From NCBI GenBank assembly GCA_012932295.1, contig JAAONU010000009.1, forward strand, positions 417,697-481,696: a DNA stretch of 64,000 bases, in the 5' to 3' direction. Below are positions 1 to 9,832 of this stretch, in pieces. A model generated the notes under the pieces. The model made no database searches, was not told the origin of the DNA, and was given only the letters and a program-made list of their open reading frames with translations. Source of the stretch: Cyclina sinensis (lineage: Eukaryota > Mollusca > Bivalvia > Venerida > Veneridae). The translations under genes and the position numbers were made by a program. Positions within the stretch are counted from its first letter, which is position 1; every line of letters begins with the position of its first letter.

Positions 1-544
1 ATTATTTCTTGTTACAGTTTACTAATATTTTTTGATGTAAAAGTTTATTAAATCATTTTTGTATTTTTCTTAAGTTCGATATTAGTAAATGCAGTTTGTG
101 TTATGGTCATTAATGTACATAATTATTTTGACTTCCTCTGAAAATATTTTAATTCTGTTTATCAAAATTAAGTTTCTTCATTTAAGTTGATCATATATAT
201 ATATTTGAATATCTGCATAGTGTATTTTTATATTACATAAAAATTAGTCAAAATTTTTCTCATTCGGTACACTCATTAAAAGCGAGTTTCCCCAAGATAA
301 ATTGCAATACTTATTTTCATGTTAATTACTACAATGCTTTCAATTTACTTCATTTTGCTATTATATGTATATTGTAGATGATCATACTGTTGCTATATTT
401 TTCGAAAATAAAAACATTCACAACAACTGGACATCTTGTAAATTTTCAGAACCTACAACAACAACAAGTTTCCAATTAACCAAAAAAAAAGAAGTACTGA
501 GAAAAACAAAAACAAAGACAAGGTGAAAATTAAAACCTGTGACA
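1..544 (+). repeat. 5' LTR, 3' portion only
   Basis: Position 1 matches 7320 in the 3' LTR and the match runs to the terminal CA at 544. The U3 region and TATA box lie off the left edge. Compared with the 3' LTR this copy lacks 25 bp after position 210; the rest reads the same by eye. Confidence 0.93.
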
Positions 545-547
545 AAG

Positions 548-568
548 TGGTGGAGTAGGTTTCGATCC
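548..568 (+). other. Primer-binding site, initiator-tRNA-like
   Basis: Three bases after the LTR end the sequence starts TGGT, complementary to a tRNA 3' end (ACCA). Positions 558-568 are the exact complement of GGATCGAAACC, the T-arm of eukaryotic initiator tRNA-Met, whose loop AUCGAAA is distinctive. The stretch between is about four bases shorter than the initiator acceptor arm would need. The assignment to initiator tRNA is inference. Confidence 0.6.
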
Positions 569-576
569 TTTGATTG

Positions 577-1758
577 ATGAAGAAAACACCAACACCAGAA
601 TACCAGCTTCGATCAAAAGGTCCTGTACCAGTTAAGACACCAGCTGCAGCCAGTAACGGTGAATCAAGAGCGAAAGCACAATCCACTCTCAGGCAACCTA
701 CCTTTATACCAAACTCAACAGCTGATCAGCAGACGGAACAACCAAATACCTCTAATCTAACAAATCCAGAACAGCAACACAACCCAAGACAGCCAAGCAC
801 CATGAATCAAGACCAAAGTACAGACCAGGCACCAGCAAGAAGAGTCACCAACAATGAAACAGGTAGGCCTCCTTTTAATGTTGAAATTGTAGGGAAATTC
901 GACCCATGTAAAGATAATGCCCGAAGTTGGCTTGCTAGATATGAATATTTTGGTAAAGTAGCTGAGACTAGTGCAGAATTACTTGCTAAATTCTTCGGCA
1001 TGTTTTTGATGATGGGTGCTGCTTTTGACTGGTACACTAGTTTGGAAGAAAATGTTACAAAAGACTTTGAATTGTTAAAAACAAAATTTCTACAAAGATT
1101 CTCAAAGAAAATAGATCCTGTACAAATCACGTCGGAGCTTTTTCAAATGAAACAAAAATCTAATCAAACTGTAAGAGATTTTGTTTACTCTGTGCAGTCA
1201 AAAGCTTGTTTGGCTGATATTTCTCCAGAGAATACATTAAGTGCTATAAATGGTGGTTTATTATCACATATTAGGGCTGATTTAAGGCGGAACCCACCAA
1301 AAACCTTAGAGGAACTAATTGAAACTGCAGAACGTTCTGAAGGTGCTTATGCTTTACACCCACCTCAAATTAATTTTTCTCCAGAAACCTTTACAGAAAT
1401 TGTTAAAAATGCTATAGGCGGCGTTAACATGCTTGAACTTAAACAACAAGTGGAATCTTTGGCTGAAAATCAAAAATCAATTAACTCATTTACAGAACGT
1501 GAACATCAAAATTTCAATCAGCATCCTAGATCAAATAATTCATTAAGAAACAATAGGTCAAATAATTTTCGGCAAAACAACAAGACTTTTCAGGTTAAGG
1601 GAAGTAATGATAATAAAGTAAATGTATCAAAATGTTATGCTTGTGGAGAACCACTGGATACTCATGATTTTAGAAATTGTTGGGCAAAAGCCAAAACTTG
1701 CTTTACTTGCAAAAAAAATGGACACATGAGCAGAGCTTGTGGATTAAAGAGACAATAG
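577..1758 (+). CDS. gag: Gag polyprotein of Ty3/gypsy element
   Basis: This encodes 393 aa from the ATG at 577; a TTG one codon earlier is in frame but is not a likely start. It is the structural protein that assembles the intracellular particle packaging element RNA. The N-terminus (about residues 1-95) is polar and Q/N/T-rich. Residues about 100-260 resemble a retrotransposon capsid region. The C-terminal part is Asn/Arg-rich and ends in two Cys-His motifs near residues 353-390: a non-standard first one (CYAC...H...C) and a canonical CX2CX4HX4C knuckle for RNA binding. The frame ends at UAG (1756-1758), after which the same frame stays open straight into pol. Confidence 0.9.
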   Translation: MKKTPTPEYQLRSKGPVPVKTPAAASNGESRAKAQSTLRQPTFIPNSTADQQTEQPNTSNLTNPEQQHNPRQPSTMNQDQSTDQAPARRVTNNETGRPPFNVEIVGKFDPCKDNARSWLARYEYFGKVAETSAELLAKFFGMFLMMGAAFDWYTSLEENVTKDFELLKTKFLQRFSKKIDPVQITSELFQMKQKSNQTVRDFVYSVQSKACLADISPENTLSAINGGLLSHIRADLRRNPPKTLEELIETAERSEGAYALHPPQINFSPETFTEIVKNAIGGVNMLELKQQVESLAENQKSINSFTEREHQNFNQHPRSNNSLRNNRSNNFRQNNKTFQVKGSNDNKVNVSKCYACGEPLDTHDFRNCWAKAKTCFTCKKNGHMSRACGLKRQ

Positions 1759-1791
1759 GGATACCAGCCTGCCATTGGTAGAGGGAGCCAA

Positions 1792-4700
1792 ATGGATAGG
1801 CACAATGGAATAATTAAAAATGAACAGAGTAATAAGAAAATTACTGAAGATATTAAAAATTCCAATAAAAGATCTAAAGGTTTGAAAATAAATGAAAAAA
1901 GGTTACCATCTATTTCTTCAACAACAGTTTTAGAGAAAAATTTCATAAAAGTTCAAATAAATGATCAAAATGTAGAAGCTCTGGTAGACTCTGGATCTGA
2001 TTTGTGTTGCATAAATAAATCCCTCTTCAAAAAGTTAGGATTGAAATATACAAAGCATCCTGATTATAAGCAAGTTAGGGGAATCAGTGGTAAAATCATA
2101 CCTGTTGAAGGTATAGTGACTTTAAAAATTCAAATTGATGGAACATCTATTCCACAAAAGTTTCATGTTTTTGATAACATTCACCATAACCTCATTATAG
2201 GACATAATTTCCTGGAACAAAATAAATGTAAAATTAATTATGAAACAAAAAAATTTGAGATAGGTGTTCCAAATGTTCAAGCACTGTCATCTTTCCAAAT
2301 TGGTATGGTTAGGATTCGGCATGAAGTAACCTTGCCATCCCAGACAGAGACCTTAGTACCTGTTAGATTGTCGAGAATAAAAGATCAAGGTGTGGCCATC
2401 GTAGAACCAGTAGCGTCATTGTATAAAAACAAAATTGCATTGGCTAGGGTAGTGGTAAAGTCAAATAAGGGTAGATCAGGATGTAGATTACTGAATCCTA
2501 TGCCTTTTGATGTTACTCTTAAAGCAAATACGGTGATAGGAAAATTACTTCCAATTGATGAGACTAGTATCAGAGAGTTTAAAGATAGTTCAGATGTTTC
2601 TAGAACTGAAGTAAATAGTCAAGGAGGAGGAACAAGTGTTAATATCAACTCAGTGTCTGAGGCTAAATTAGATGAGGTAATAAGTAGACTAGGAATTTCA
2701 GTTGATACTAAAATACTTACATCTGAAGAAAAACATAAATTAAAAGTGTTTATAGTAGAAAATGAAGATATGTTTGCAACTGATACTTCACAGTTAGGGT
2801 GTACCTCATTTCATTCACATAGAGTAGAAACTGGCAATGCTCCCCCTCAAAGACAAATGCCATATAGGACGACCCCTCAAATAAAAAGGGAAATTGAAAA
2901 ACAAACAGATGACTATTTGAAAAATGACATCATCGAACCATCAGATTCTATGTGGGCTGCCCCTGTAATAATGTGCAAAAAGAAAGACGATAGCTTCAGA
3001 ATGGCCATAGATTATCGCCGTTTAAATGCTGTTACGCAATCAATCAACTTCCCACTGCCAGTTTTCCAAGATGTAATTGATTCCGTGGCAGAAGGAAAGT
3101 CTACGGTGTTTAGTGTGCTCGACTTACGTAGCGGTTTTCACCAAATACCTTTAGATCCCGAGACAAAACATAAAACAACCTTTGTTACTCATGAAGGGAG
3201 TTTTAACTTTAAACGTTTACCATACGGGCTTCGGAACGCACCAATTGCCTTTCAAACTGTTATGGCTCAGGTTCTGAGAGGTATAAATTTCAAATACACA
3301 CTTGTATATGTTGATGATATTTTGATTCATAGTCCAACCTTTGTTGAACATCTAAAACATTTGCAAGTTGTTTTTGATAGACTAAGAGAAGCCAACCTCA
3401 AGCTTCAACCTAAGAAATGTAAGTTGGCAGTGGAGCGTGTTGAATACCTAGGACACTTCTTTTCTAGTAAGGGCATTGAGGTAAATTCAGCTAAAATTGA
3501 AGCAGTCAAAACATTTCCAAGACCTAAGACTCCAAAACATGTTAGACAATTCCTAGGTCTTGCAAACTACTACAGAATGTTTATATTTAAGTATTCAGAA
3601 ATAGCAGCTCCCTTGTTTAATCTACTTAAGAAGGATGTGAAATTTGAGTGGGATTTTAAGTGTGAAAAAGCCTTTACAGAACTTAAAGATAGGTTAGTGG
3701 AAGCTCCAATTTTAGTCTACCCTGATTTGAACAAAGCCTTCATATTGTCGACTGATGCGTCAGATAGTTCTGTTGGTTTTGTGTTAGGTCAACTAGATGA
3801 TCAAAATCATGAAAGGGTTGTGGCATATGGTGGTAGAGCCCTAAGGGGTAATGAATTAAAGTTCAGTATTCATGAGAAAGAATGTCTGGCTCTGATTACA
3901 GCAATTAAACAGTTTCACCCATACTTAGCAAACTCAAAGTTTACTGTATATACTGACAACTTAGGGATGAAATATATACAAGGACTAAAAGACTTGAATG
4001 GTAGGAAAGGTAGATGGGCTATGAAACTTCAGAGTTATGACTTTGAAATAGTGTTTAAACCTGGGTCTAAGAACGGTAATGCTGATGCATTAAGTAGGAG
4101 ACCATATGACTCCCAACTTGAAAGCAGTAAAGGTGACAAAAATAATATTAGGGACATAAATGTTTGTGCGTCAGAGTGGCTGCAGATAGAAATTGAATAT
4201 AAGGAAAATGATTGCAGTGATGTTCCTTTGATAACTGCCATGAATATAGCTGATGACAAAGATGATGATGACATTACAGTCTCTGATATGTCTGACAACA
4301 GCAGTTTGGCAAAAGAACAAAGGAATTGTCCTGAATTAGGTCCTATCATTCACTTCCTTGAAAATGATCCAAAAGATGCAGATAAGCAAATGATTAATCT
4401 GGCTGAACAGTATCTAATACGAGAAAATGTACTGTATCATATATGTGAGTCTAAGCATAAGAAGCATAAAAGACAAACAGAACCATATACCCAAGTAGCA
4501 GTACCACTTAGTTTAAGGGAAAAGGTAATGACAGCGTACCATGAGGCTCACGCTCACCTAGGATTTGATAAGACATATTTTGCTATTAGGTCGAAGTATT
4601 ACTGGCGTAGGATGTATGTAGATATAGAAAAACATATAGTGGAGTGTAAGTCTTGTCAGCTTTCAAAAAGACAATATGGCAAACGTAAAGCACCTTTATG

Positions 4701-5880
4701 TCCTATACCAGTAGCCCCACACAGTTTCTCAAGAATTCATTTGGATATTGTAGGACCATTGCCAATGACCAAAGACAAATTTAAATATATACTTGTGGTT
4801 GTAGATTCATTTTCAAACTGGTGTGAAGCTTTTTCTTTGAAAACTGCTGAGGCAGGTGAAATTGCTAAAATTCTGTTTGAAGAAATCTTTTGTCGGTATG
4901 GCGCTCCTGATGTCATTGTTACTGATCGGGGTTCGAACTTTCTTTCAAAACTGGTAATGGCTGTCTGCGAACGATTCCAAGTTACTAGGCATCATACTTC
5001 TTCATATCATCCTCAGAGTAACAGCGTAGTTGAAAGGGTAAATGGTCATTTGGGACAAGCTTTAAGGACTCTGTGTGGTGAAAATCAAGATGACTGGGAT
5101 TCATTCATTCCTGCAATCATGTTAGCTTTTAGGAATAGTGTTTCTGCTAGTACTGGTTTTACACCGTATCAAGTTCTTTTTGGTAGACAAATGAGACTGC
5201 CATTAGACACACAGCTTATTCCCAAAGAAAACTTGCCTGTTAGTGTAAAACAACATGTAGACCATTTATGTAAACAAATCAAAATGACAGAGATACTGGT
5301 TAAGGCTAACCGTACCGGTCAACAATTAAGACAAAAATTTCTTTATGACCGTACAGCAAAAGAGCCTTCCTTTTATGAAGGGCAAAAAGTTCTGTTAAGT
5401 AAGGAAAATGTTCCTGTGGGCCTTTCCAAAAAACTCACAAAAAGGTATATGGGTCCTTATCGGATAGTAGCTGTAGGTCCTAACTACACATACAAACTTA
5501 AGTCTATGGATACTGGTAAACTGCTAAGATCCATGATAAATGCCAATAGACTTAGGCCATATCATACTTCAAATGACTTACGGAACAATCAGCAGGATAA
5601 TATAAATGATATCTTGAATGATATACAAGTAAATAGTGACAATGCTGACTCTAGACCTGCCAATCCTGGACTTAAAACTCCAGAGAAAATACTTAGGTAT
5701 AAACGGCAAAATGGAATCAGCTACTATCGAGTTAAATGGCTAGGGTTAGATGCAAGTCAAAATACTTGGGAATATGCTAGGACTATTCCAAAAGAAATGA
5801 GAGAAGATTTTCATATTAAGTATACAAGTAAAAACAGGAAACGTAAGAAACCATTGACTGTTTTCAAAGAAATGCCATAA
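1792..5880 (+). CDS. pol: Pol polyprotein: protease, RT, RNase H, integrase, chromodomain
   Basis: This gives 1362 aa from the first ATG; the open frame begins at 1759 right after the gag UAG, so a Gag-Pol fusion by readthrough is likely. The aspartic protease has DSG at residues 66-68. The reverse transcriptase has YVDD at 506-509. RNase H starts near 640 (STDAS, first Asp at 655). Integrase has an HHCC zinc-binding region (His near 917, CX2C at 952-955) and a catalytic triad D985, D1045, E1081, a perfect D,D-35-E spacing. A GPY/F-type module (MGPYR) lies near 1220 and a chromodomain at about 1297-1345, which in chromoviruses can steer integration to marked chromatin. All key residues are present and no frame lesion is seen, so it could be functional. 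Confidence 0.95.
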   Translation: MDRHNGIIKNEQSNKKITEDIKNSNKRSKGLKINEKRLPSISSTTVLEKNFIKVQINDQNVEALVDSGSDLCCINKSLFKKLGLKYTKHPDYKQVRGISGKIIPVEGIVTLKIQIDGTSIPQKFHVFDNIHHNLIIGHNFLEQNKCKINYETKKFEIGVPNVQALSSFQIGMVRIRHEVTLPSQTETLVPVRLSRIKDQGVAIVEPVASLYKNKIALARVVVKSNKGRSGCRLLNPMPFDVTLKANTVIGKLLPIDETSIREFKDSSDVSRTEVNSQGGGTSVNINSVSEAKLDEVISRLGISVDTKILTSEEKHKLKVFIVENEDMFATDTSQLGCTSFHSHRVETGNAPPQRQMPYRTTPQIKREIEKQTDDYLKNDIIEPSDSMWAAPVIMCKKKDDSFRMAIDYRRLNAVTQSINFPLPVFQDVIDSVAEGKSTVFSVLDLRSGFHQIPLDPETKHKTTFVTHEGSFNFKRLPYGLRNAPIAFQTVMAQVLRGINFKYTLVYVDDILIHSPTFVEHLKHLQVVFDRLREANLKLQPKKCKLAVERVEYLGHFFSSKGIEVNSAKIEAVKTFPRPKTPKHVRQFLGLANYYRMFIFKYSEIAAPLFNLLKKDVKFEWDFKCEKAFTELKDRLVEAPILVYPDLNKAFILSTDASDSSVGFVLGQLDDQNHERVVAYGGRALRGNELKFSIHEKECLALITAIKQFHPYLANSKFTVYTDNLGMKYIQGLKDLNGRKGRWAMKLQSYDFEIVFKPGSKNGNADALSRRPYDSQLESSKGDKNNIRDINVCASEWLQIEIEYKENDCSDVPLITAMNIADDKDDDDITVSDMSDNSSLAKEQRNCPELGPIIHFLENDPKDADKQMINLAEQYLIRENVLYHICESKHKKHKRQTEPYTQVAVPLSLREKVMTAYHEAHAHLGFDKTYFAIRSKYYWRRMYVDIEKHIVECKSCQLSKRQYGKRKAPLCPIPVAPHSFSRIHLDIVGPLPMTKDKFKYILVVVDSFSNWCEAFSLKTAEAGEIAKILFEEIFCRYGAPDVIVTDRGSNFLSKLVMAVCERFQVTRHHTSSYHPQSNSVVERVNGHLGQALRTLCGENQDDWDSFIPAIMLAFRNSVSASTGFTPYQVLFGRQMRLPLDTQLIPKENLPVSVKQHVDHLCKQIKMTEILVKANRTGQQLRQKFLYDRTAKEPSFYEGQKVLLSKENVPVGLSKKLTKRYMGPYRIVAVGPNYTYKLKSMDTGKLLRSMINANRLRPYHTSNDLRNNQQDNINDILNDIQVNSDNADSRPANPGLKTPEKILRYKRQNGISYYRVKWLGLDASQNTWEYARTIPKEMREDFHIKYTSKNRKRKKPLTVFKEMP

Positions 5881-6699
5881 ACTTACTATTTTTAACAAAG
5901 AAAAATAGATTGAAGTCTAAGTTTGTGTGTTGCTTTAAACCATTAATTAATCTTACCAGACATCAAAAAAAAAAAATCATTCATAATTAGATTGATGAGC
6001 TCTTGTAGGACATGTTCCTTATCATTAAAAGCCAACTATCTGTTATAAAGTAGTGAGTTTGCTCATGAAAAAAAGTGCTTAAGACGTCTTGTTATTGGCT
6101 TCTATATGTCTAGGAAACTTCTATAAGACCTGCTTGTCTTCTACTTGCGAGATCATTCTGCTGAAAATTCGTAACAAAATGTCAAATAAATCTATGGAAC
6201 CACTAAATACCTTAAAACTCAATCCCATTCAAGCTTATAGAGTTGCAAATATTACAAGTAATAAGTTTTCCATGTTCATTTGGCTTAAACAAAACAATGT
6301 CTGTATTCCAGTCAACATTGACTATGTTAAGGATGTTACTTCGGAGTGTGTACAGCAATCAATTTATCCAAATCTGAACCAGTCAGAACCTCTTGTATAA
6401 AGTGAAAGGTATTAAGTAAATTTACATTGCACTAAGTAATTCAGTGTTTATTCTCAGCAATTTCAAGTCCTTAATTTTATATTGGAGTATTCTATAAACA
6501 TGGTCAACATTCCCTACTTGTTCAGCAAAGAGGCCTACTGGGCAAACACTGCTCAAAATTACTATTATCAGTTTATTATCATCATACTATCATTACTCAT
6601 CAAAATTACTTCATGTTGTTCACTCATGTTGTTTATTTATATTGTTTATTTATGTTGAATGTTTACTTCCTCTCTTCAATGCAGGAGCATTGATTTTAT
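5881..6699 (+). other. 3' untranslated region of the LTR element with one small ORF
   Basis: There are about 820 bases between pol and the purine tract. A 73-codon frame starts at ATG 6179 and ends at 6400; it has no recognisable motif and no membrane segment, so it is not an envelope gene, and its reality is doubtful. The rest is AT-rich with no other supported feature. Confidence 0.5.
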
Positions 6700-6713
6700 G
6701 GGGCGGGGGAAGT
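6700..6713 (+). other. Polypurine tract
   Basis: GGGGCGGGGGAAG-type purine run ending directly at the TGTGACA that opens the 3' LTR. It is the expected RNase H-resistant primer for plus-strand DNA synthesis. One C interrupts it. Confidence 0.85.
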
Positions 6714-7888
6714 TGTGACAAGGTTTTTGTCACCGATTTCATATTTCATAATTTTGTTCGTCTTCTTTAAAATTTATTACTGATTTCATATTTTATATTT
6801 GTTTTTTTGGTCTTTCTTTAATTAAGATGAAAATATTTTTGTCTATAACAGTATGTATTTGATTTTTCTGTTGTTGTATAAAATAATCAATGCTTGTTGT
6901 AACTAGTTTGGTATGATGAAAATAAGATTAAAGATTATCATTGTTAATCCAGTACCTGCCTTACCTGTATGTTGATTGATCTTGAATACTAAACTCTAAC
7001 ACTTTTCAGGAAAATCTGTTCAAAGCCATTTTTCAATATCAAGACTTTAGTTACTAATCACTGTGTGGTATTTTTTTAATTTAAGAACTGTCCATATTAC
7101 ATTCAATTTTTATAATACTAAGAATTAGGTTTATTGCAGGTTTTTGCAAGTAAAAATATGTTTTGATGTGCCAGTTGTTGGGGTGTCATGGACACTGTTT
7201 GTAGCAACAACACAGTATATAAGGGGACTGCTCTTAGGAACCTTATCATACTGTTGCTATACTTATCGAAAATAAAATCATTTACAACAACTGGACATCT
7301 TGTAAATTTTCAGGTAAGAATTATTTCTTGTTACAGTTTACTAATATTTTTTGATGTAAAAGTTTATTAAATCATTTTTGTATTTTTCTTAAGTTCGATA
7401 TTAGTAAATGCAGTTTGTGTTATGGTCATTAATGTACATAATTATTTTGACTTCCTCTGAAAATATTTTAATTCTGTTTATCAAAATTAAGTTTCTTCAT
7501 TTAAGTTGATCATATATATATATTTGAATCATTGTAGGAAATATTTCTCTTCATATCTGCATAGTGTATTTTTATATTACATAAAAATTAGTCAAAATTT
7601 TTCTCATTCGGTACACTCATTAAAAGCGAGTTTCCCCAAGATAAATTGCAATACTTATTTTCATGTTAATTACTACAATGCTTTCAATTTACTTCATTTT
7701 GCTATTATATGTATATTGTAGATGATCATACTGTTGCTATATTTTTCGAAAATAAAAACATTCACAACAACTGGACATCTTGTAAATTTTCAGAACCTAC
7801 AACAACAACAAGTTTCCAATTAACCAAAAAAAAAGAAGTACTGAGAAAAACAAAAACAAAGACAAGGTGAAAATTAAAACCTGTGACA
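6714..7888 (+). repeat. 3' LTR, 1175 bp, TG...CA
   Basis: It starts and ends with the same heptamer TGTGACA, giving TG...CA termini. It holds a TATA box at 7216-7222 and two AATAAA signals, one in each copy of a 68-bp internal duplication (7246-7313 and 7725-7792). The first copy ends CAG followed by GTAAGA; the second is preceded by a TTGTAG acceptor-like end at 7721. Compared with the 5' copy it carries 25 extra bases near 7530-7555. Confidence 0.93.
7216..7222 (+). promoter_or_regulatory. TATA box of the LTR promoter
   Basis: TATATAA followed by GGGG. A start about 25-30 bases on, near 7245-7252, would put U3/R at the start of the internal 68-bp duplication. The same motif should exist in the 5' LTR outside the window. 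Confidence 0.7.
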
Positions 7889-7940
7889 AATATCTCGACT
7901 TGCGTACAATTAGTTGGATTAGTCTAACTGTTAACTGGTC

Positions 7941-8246
7941 ATGGAGTTTAATCCAGATAAATGCGAAATCGTAAGAATCAGTCGTAAGAAACATCCTGAA
8001 ATATTTCCTTATAAACTACATGGTCAAGAATTAAAATCCACTGAGGCTGCTAAATATTTAGGCGTCACAATAAGTAAAGATCTATCTTGGACCAATCATA
8101 TAAATAACATAACAGCAAAAGCAAATAACTCACTCAGATTCATAAAAAGAAATGTCGAAACTTCCAATAAAAAGGTCAAAGAAACTGCCTATAAAACTTA
8201 TGTAAGACCCCAGTTAGAATTCTCTTCCACGGTTTCATACATGTGA
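7941..8246 (+). pseudogene. CR1/Jockey-like LINE reverse transcriptase, C-terminal fragment
   Basis: The 101-codon frame reads like the segment after the RT catalytic core of non-LTR retrotransposons: MEFNPDKCEI, then KYLGVTISKDLSW, then a YVRPQLEF block. The catalytic YADD region is absent upstream, where the LTR element begins. The match stops after SSTV (about 8229) and resumes at 9070, so this is a dead 5'-truncated and split copy. The clade is judged from motifs only. Confidence 0.8.
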
Positions 8247-9069
8247 ACTTTTCCTGGTGCCAAGTAGGGAGATCTGGCTGAGAAAGTAGGGAGATTGGGT
8301 CTGTTATTTCAGGCATTGTCCAGTACAGATGCTCAAAAATGTATTGATAACAGAAAAAAAAACTGTTATCGGTTTAATATGTATCAAAAATAAACAGTAA
8401 ACATTTGTTATTTACACTGAATAGTCACTCTACCTTTATCAGTTAACAGTCAAATTTGTCTTATTTACACTCAAGTTGAACATTGCTACCTTTTTTTTTA
8501 CTCTTCACAATCTCCCTTTTGACACATGCCTTTTCCACTACACCACACAGTTCCTTGGTCACATGGAAGTCATAACAGTTGGCAACAGAATTTCATGCAC
8601 AACTATACATTCAGAGTCCTATTTGACAGGCTATGGTTCATTTGACTTTTGACAGTTTTGATATAACAGTACAGCACAATCTTTCGAGGTCTGTATTGCT
8701 TTGTGGCAGTGGAAGTACAGTAATTACCAGTTTCTAGTCTCCTTTGTGTCTTTGATGTGTGCTTTATCTGCCTGGCAATTAACAACTTCATAACTGCAAC
8801 TGCTTAAAGTGTCAAACTGACAATATACAAATAATAAAACTTTCCAAAACTAAGGTCAAAGTATAATTAGACTGGGTCTCATTTTCCAATATTTCAGCAG
8901 TGTGGTACACCTAGCGTTATCGGTAAACCAGTCAAAATATTGTTTCCTTTCATCAACATCACTCAGGTGTTTGTAATTTTTTTTTTTGGATGTTATGAAA
9001 AAAGTTGGTAGAATGTAAGCCCCGAGTGGGAGGGGGATTTTGATCACCCAAAATCGGTAGTCTACTGTT
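8247..9069. other. Unassigned insertion between LINE halves
   Basis: About 820 bases separate two adjoining parts of the LINE frame; roughly 20 codons of LINE sequence seem lost at the junction. The segment has no ORF of note, no clear terminal repeats and no target duplication that I can see. It carries a repeated GTAGGGAGAT motif at 8266-8300. Confidence 0.5.
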
Positions 9070-9396
9070 AGATATGTATATAATGACTACAATTACACCA
9101 GTAGTGTATCTAAGATGCTACAAGATCTTAATTGGCAAACTGTAGAGCAGAGACGCAATATCAGCTCTGTTACTCTCCTTTATAAAATCAAACACAATCT
9201 TGTGAGGGTTGACCATCACCATCTGACACCCACCAGAAACCTGAAATACCTGAAACCATACTCAAGGACGCAGTATCACTCATATACATTTTTTCCAAGA
9301 AGTATATGTCTGTGGAATGGTCTACCTTTATCCTTACAAGCTAGTCCCAGCTTAGACCTTTTTACTGGGCAGCTGCATCCATTCTATCAGTTTTAA
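9070..9396 (+). pseudogene. CR1/Jockey-like LINE ORF2 C-terminus and 3' tail
   Basis: The frame from 9070 runs through the block MLQDLNWQTVEQRR (from 9115) and a FFPRSICLWNGLP motif to a stop at 9394-9396, the usual end of CR1-like ORF2 proteins. The following 180 bases (to about 9578) contain a hairpin-prone GTGATCGTTGAACGATCTT stretch and look like the element's 3' UTR. It belongs to the same broken copy as 7941-8246. Confidence 0.8.
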
Positions 9397-9578
9397 GCCA
9401 GTATTGTTTTTATTTTTTATCTCAGTCTTGTAGTTTTCTTTTAACTTACTTTTATCTATTAAATTGCACCTAATATATTTGTTTTAACAGTTATTCCCAG
9501 ACAACGTGCCTGCTTAGTGTGATCGTTGAACGATCTTGAAGCAGTAAAATGTAGATGTTAGGTCTCTTTGAGTTTATT

Positions 9579-9832
9579 TGTTGTCGGTACAGGTTGCCCA
9601 TATGACCGACGCCCCCTGCAGAGATTAATTATTTTATGGTATGGGGGATAGTGCAAGATACAGAAAGCATCCCTGGTTCTTTTGCATGCTCAGTGTATAG
9701 CACTGATACTTGGGACCTTGGTTTACTGTCTCAAGACAATTAGTAATGTTAGTGGAGGAGCGGTGAATTGATCTCAAAAACCCTGGCTTAACAGTCCAGG
9801 GCTTTACCACTGGACCACTGATCTGCTTCTGA
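9579..9832 (-). repeat. tRNA-derived SINE, copy 1
   Basis: Read on the minus strand it opens with an A-box-like TGGTCCAGTGG and a weak B-box, then a body shared with 43469-43740 (for example GATAGTGCAAGATACAGAAAGC on the plus strand, split by a gap in copy 2). Two full-length relatives in one window mark a dispersed SINE family. It lies directly after the LINE tail. Confidence 0.75.

Larger units (their letters stand above)
1..7888 (+). mobile_element. Ty3/gypsy LTR retrotransposon with chromodomain integrase (5' LTR truncated by window)
   Basis: The order is partial 5' LTR (1-544), primer-binding site, gag, UAG, pol, untranslated tail, purine tract and complete 3' LTR (6714-7888). Pol order is protease, reverse transcriptase, RNase H, integrase, which is the Ty3/gypsy order; the C-terminal chromodomain places it near chromoviruses. 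No envelope-like frame is present. Both ORFs are open throughout, and the shared LTR parts look identical by eye apart from one 25-bp indel, so the insertion appears recent. The target-site duplication cannot be tested because the left flank lies outside the window. The element sits just upstream of a LINE fragment. Confidence 0.95.

Noticed and set aside
453..686. Minus-strand hydrophobic frame repeated at 7797-7994
   Set aside because: Lies antisense over the LTR end and leader; appears twice only because the LTR does.
2641..2900. Possible gag-pol junction further downstream
   Set aside because: The frame is continuous through the protease and linker; no second stop or slippery site is seen.
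6179..6400. Envelope or accessory gene downstream of pol
   Set aside because: Only 73 codons, no signal peptide, membrane segment or cysteine pattern; kept as a note within the 3' untranslated feature.
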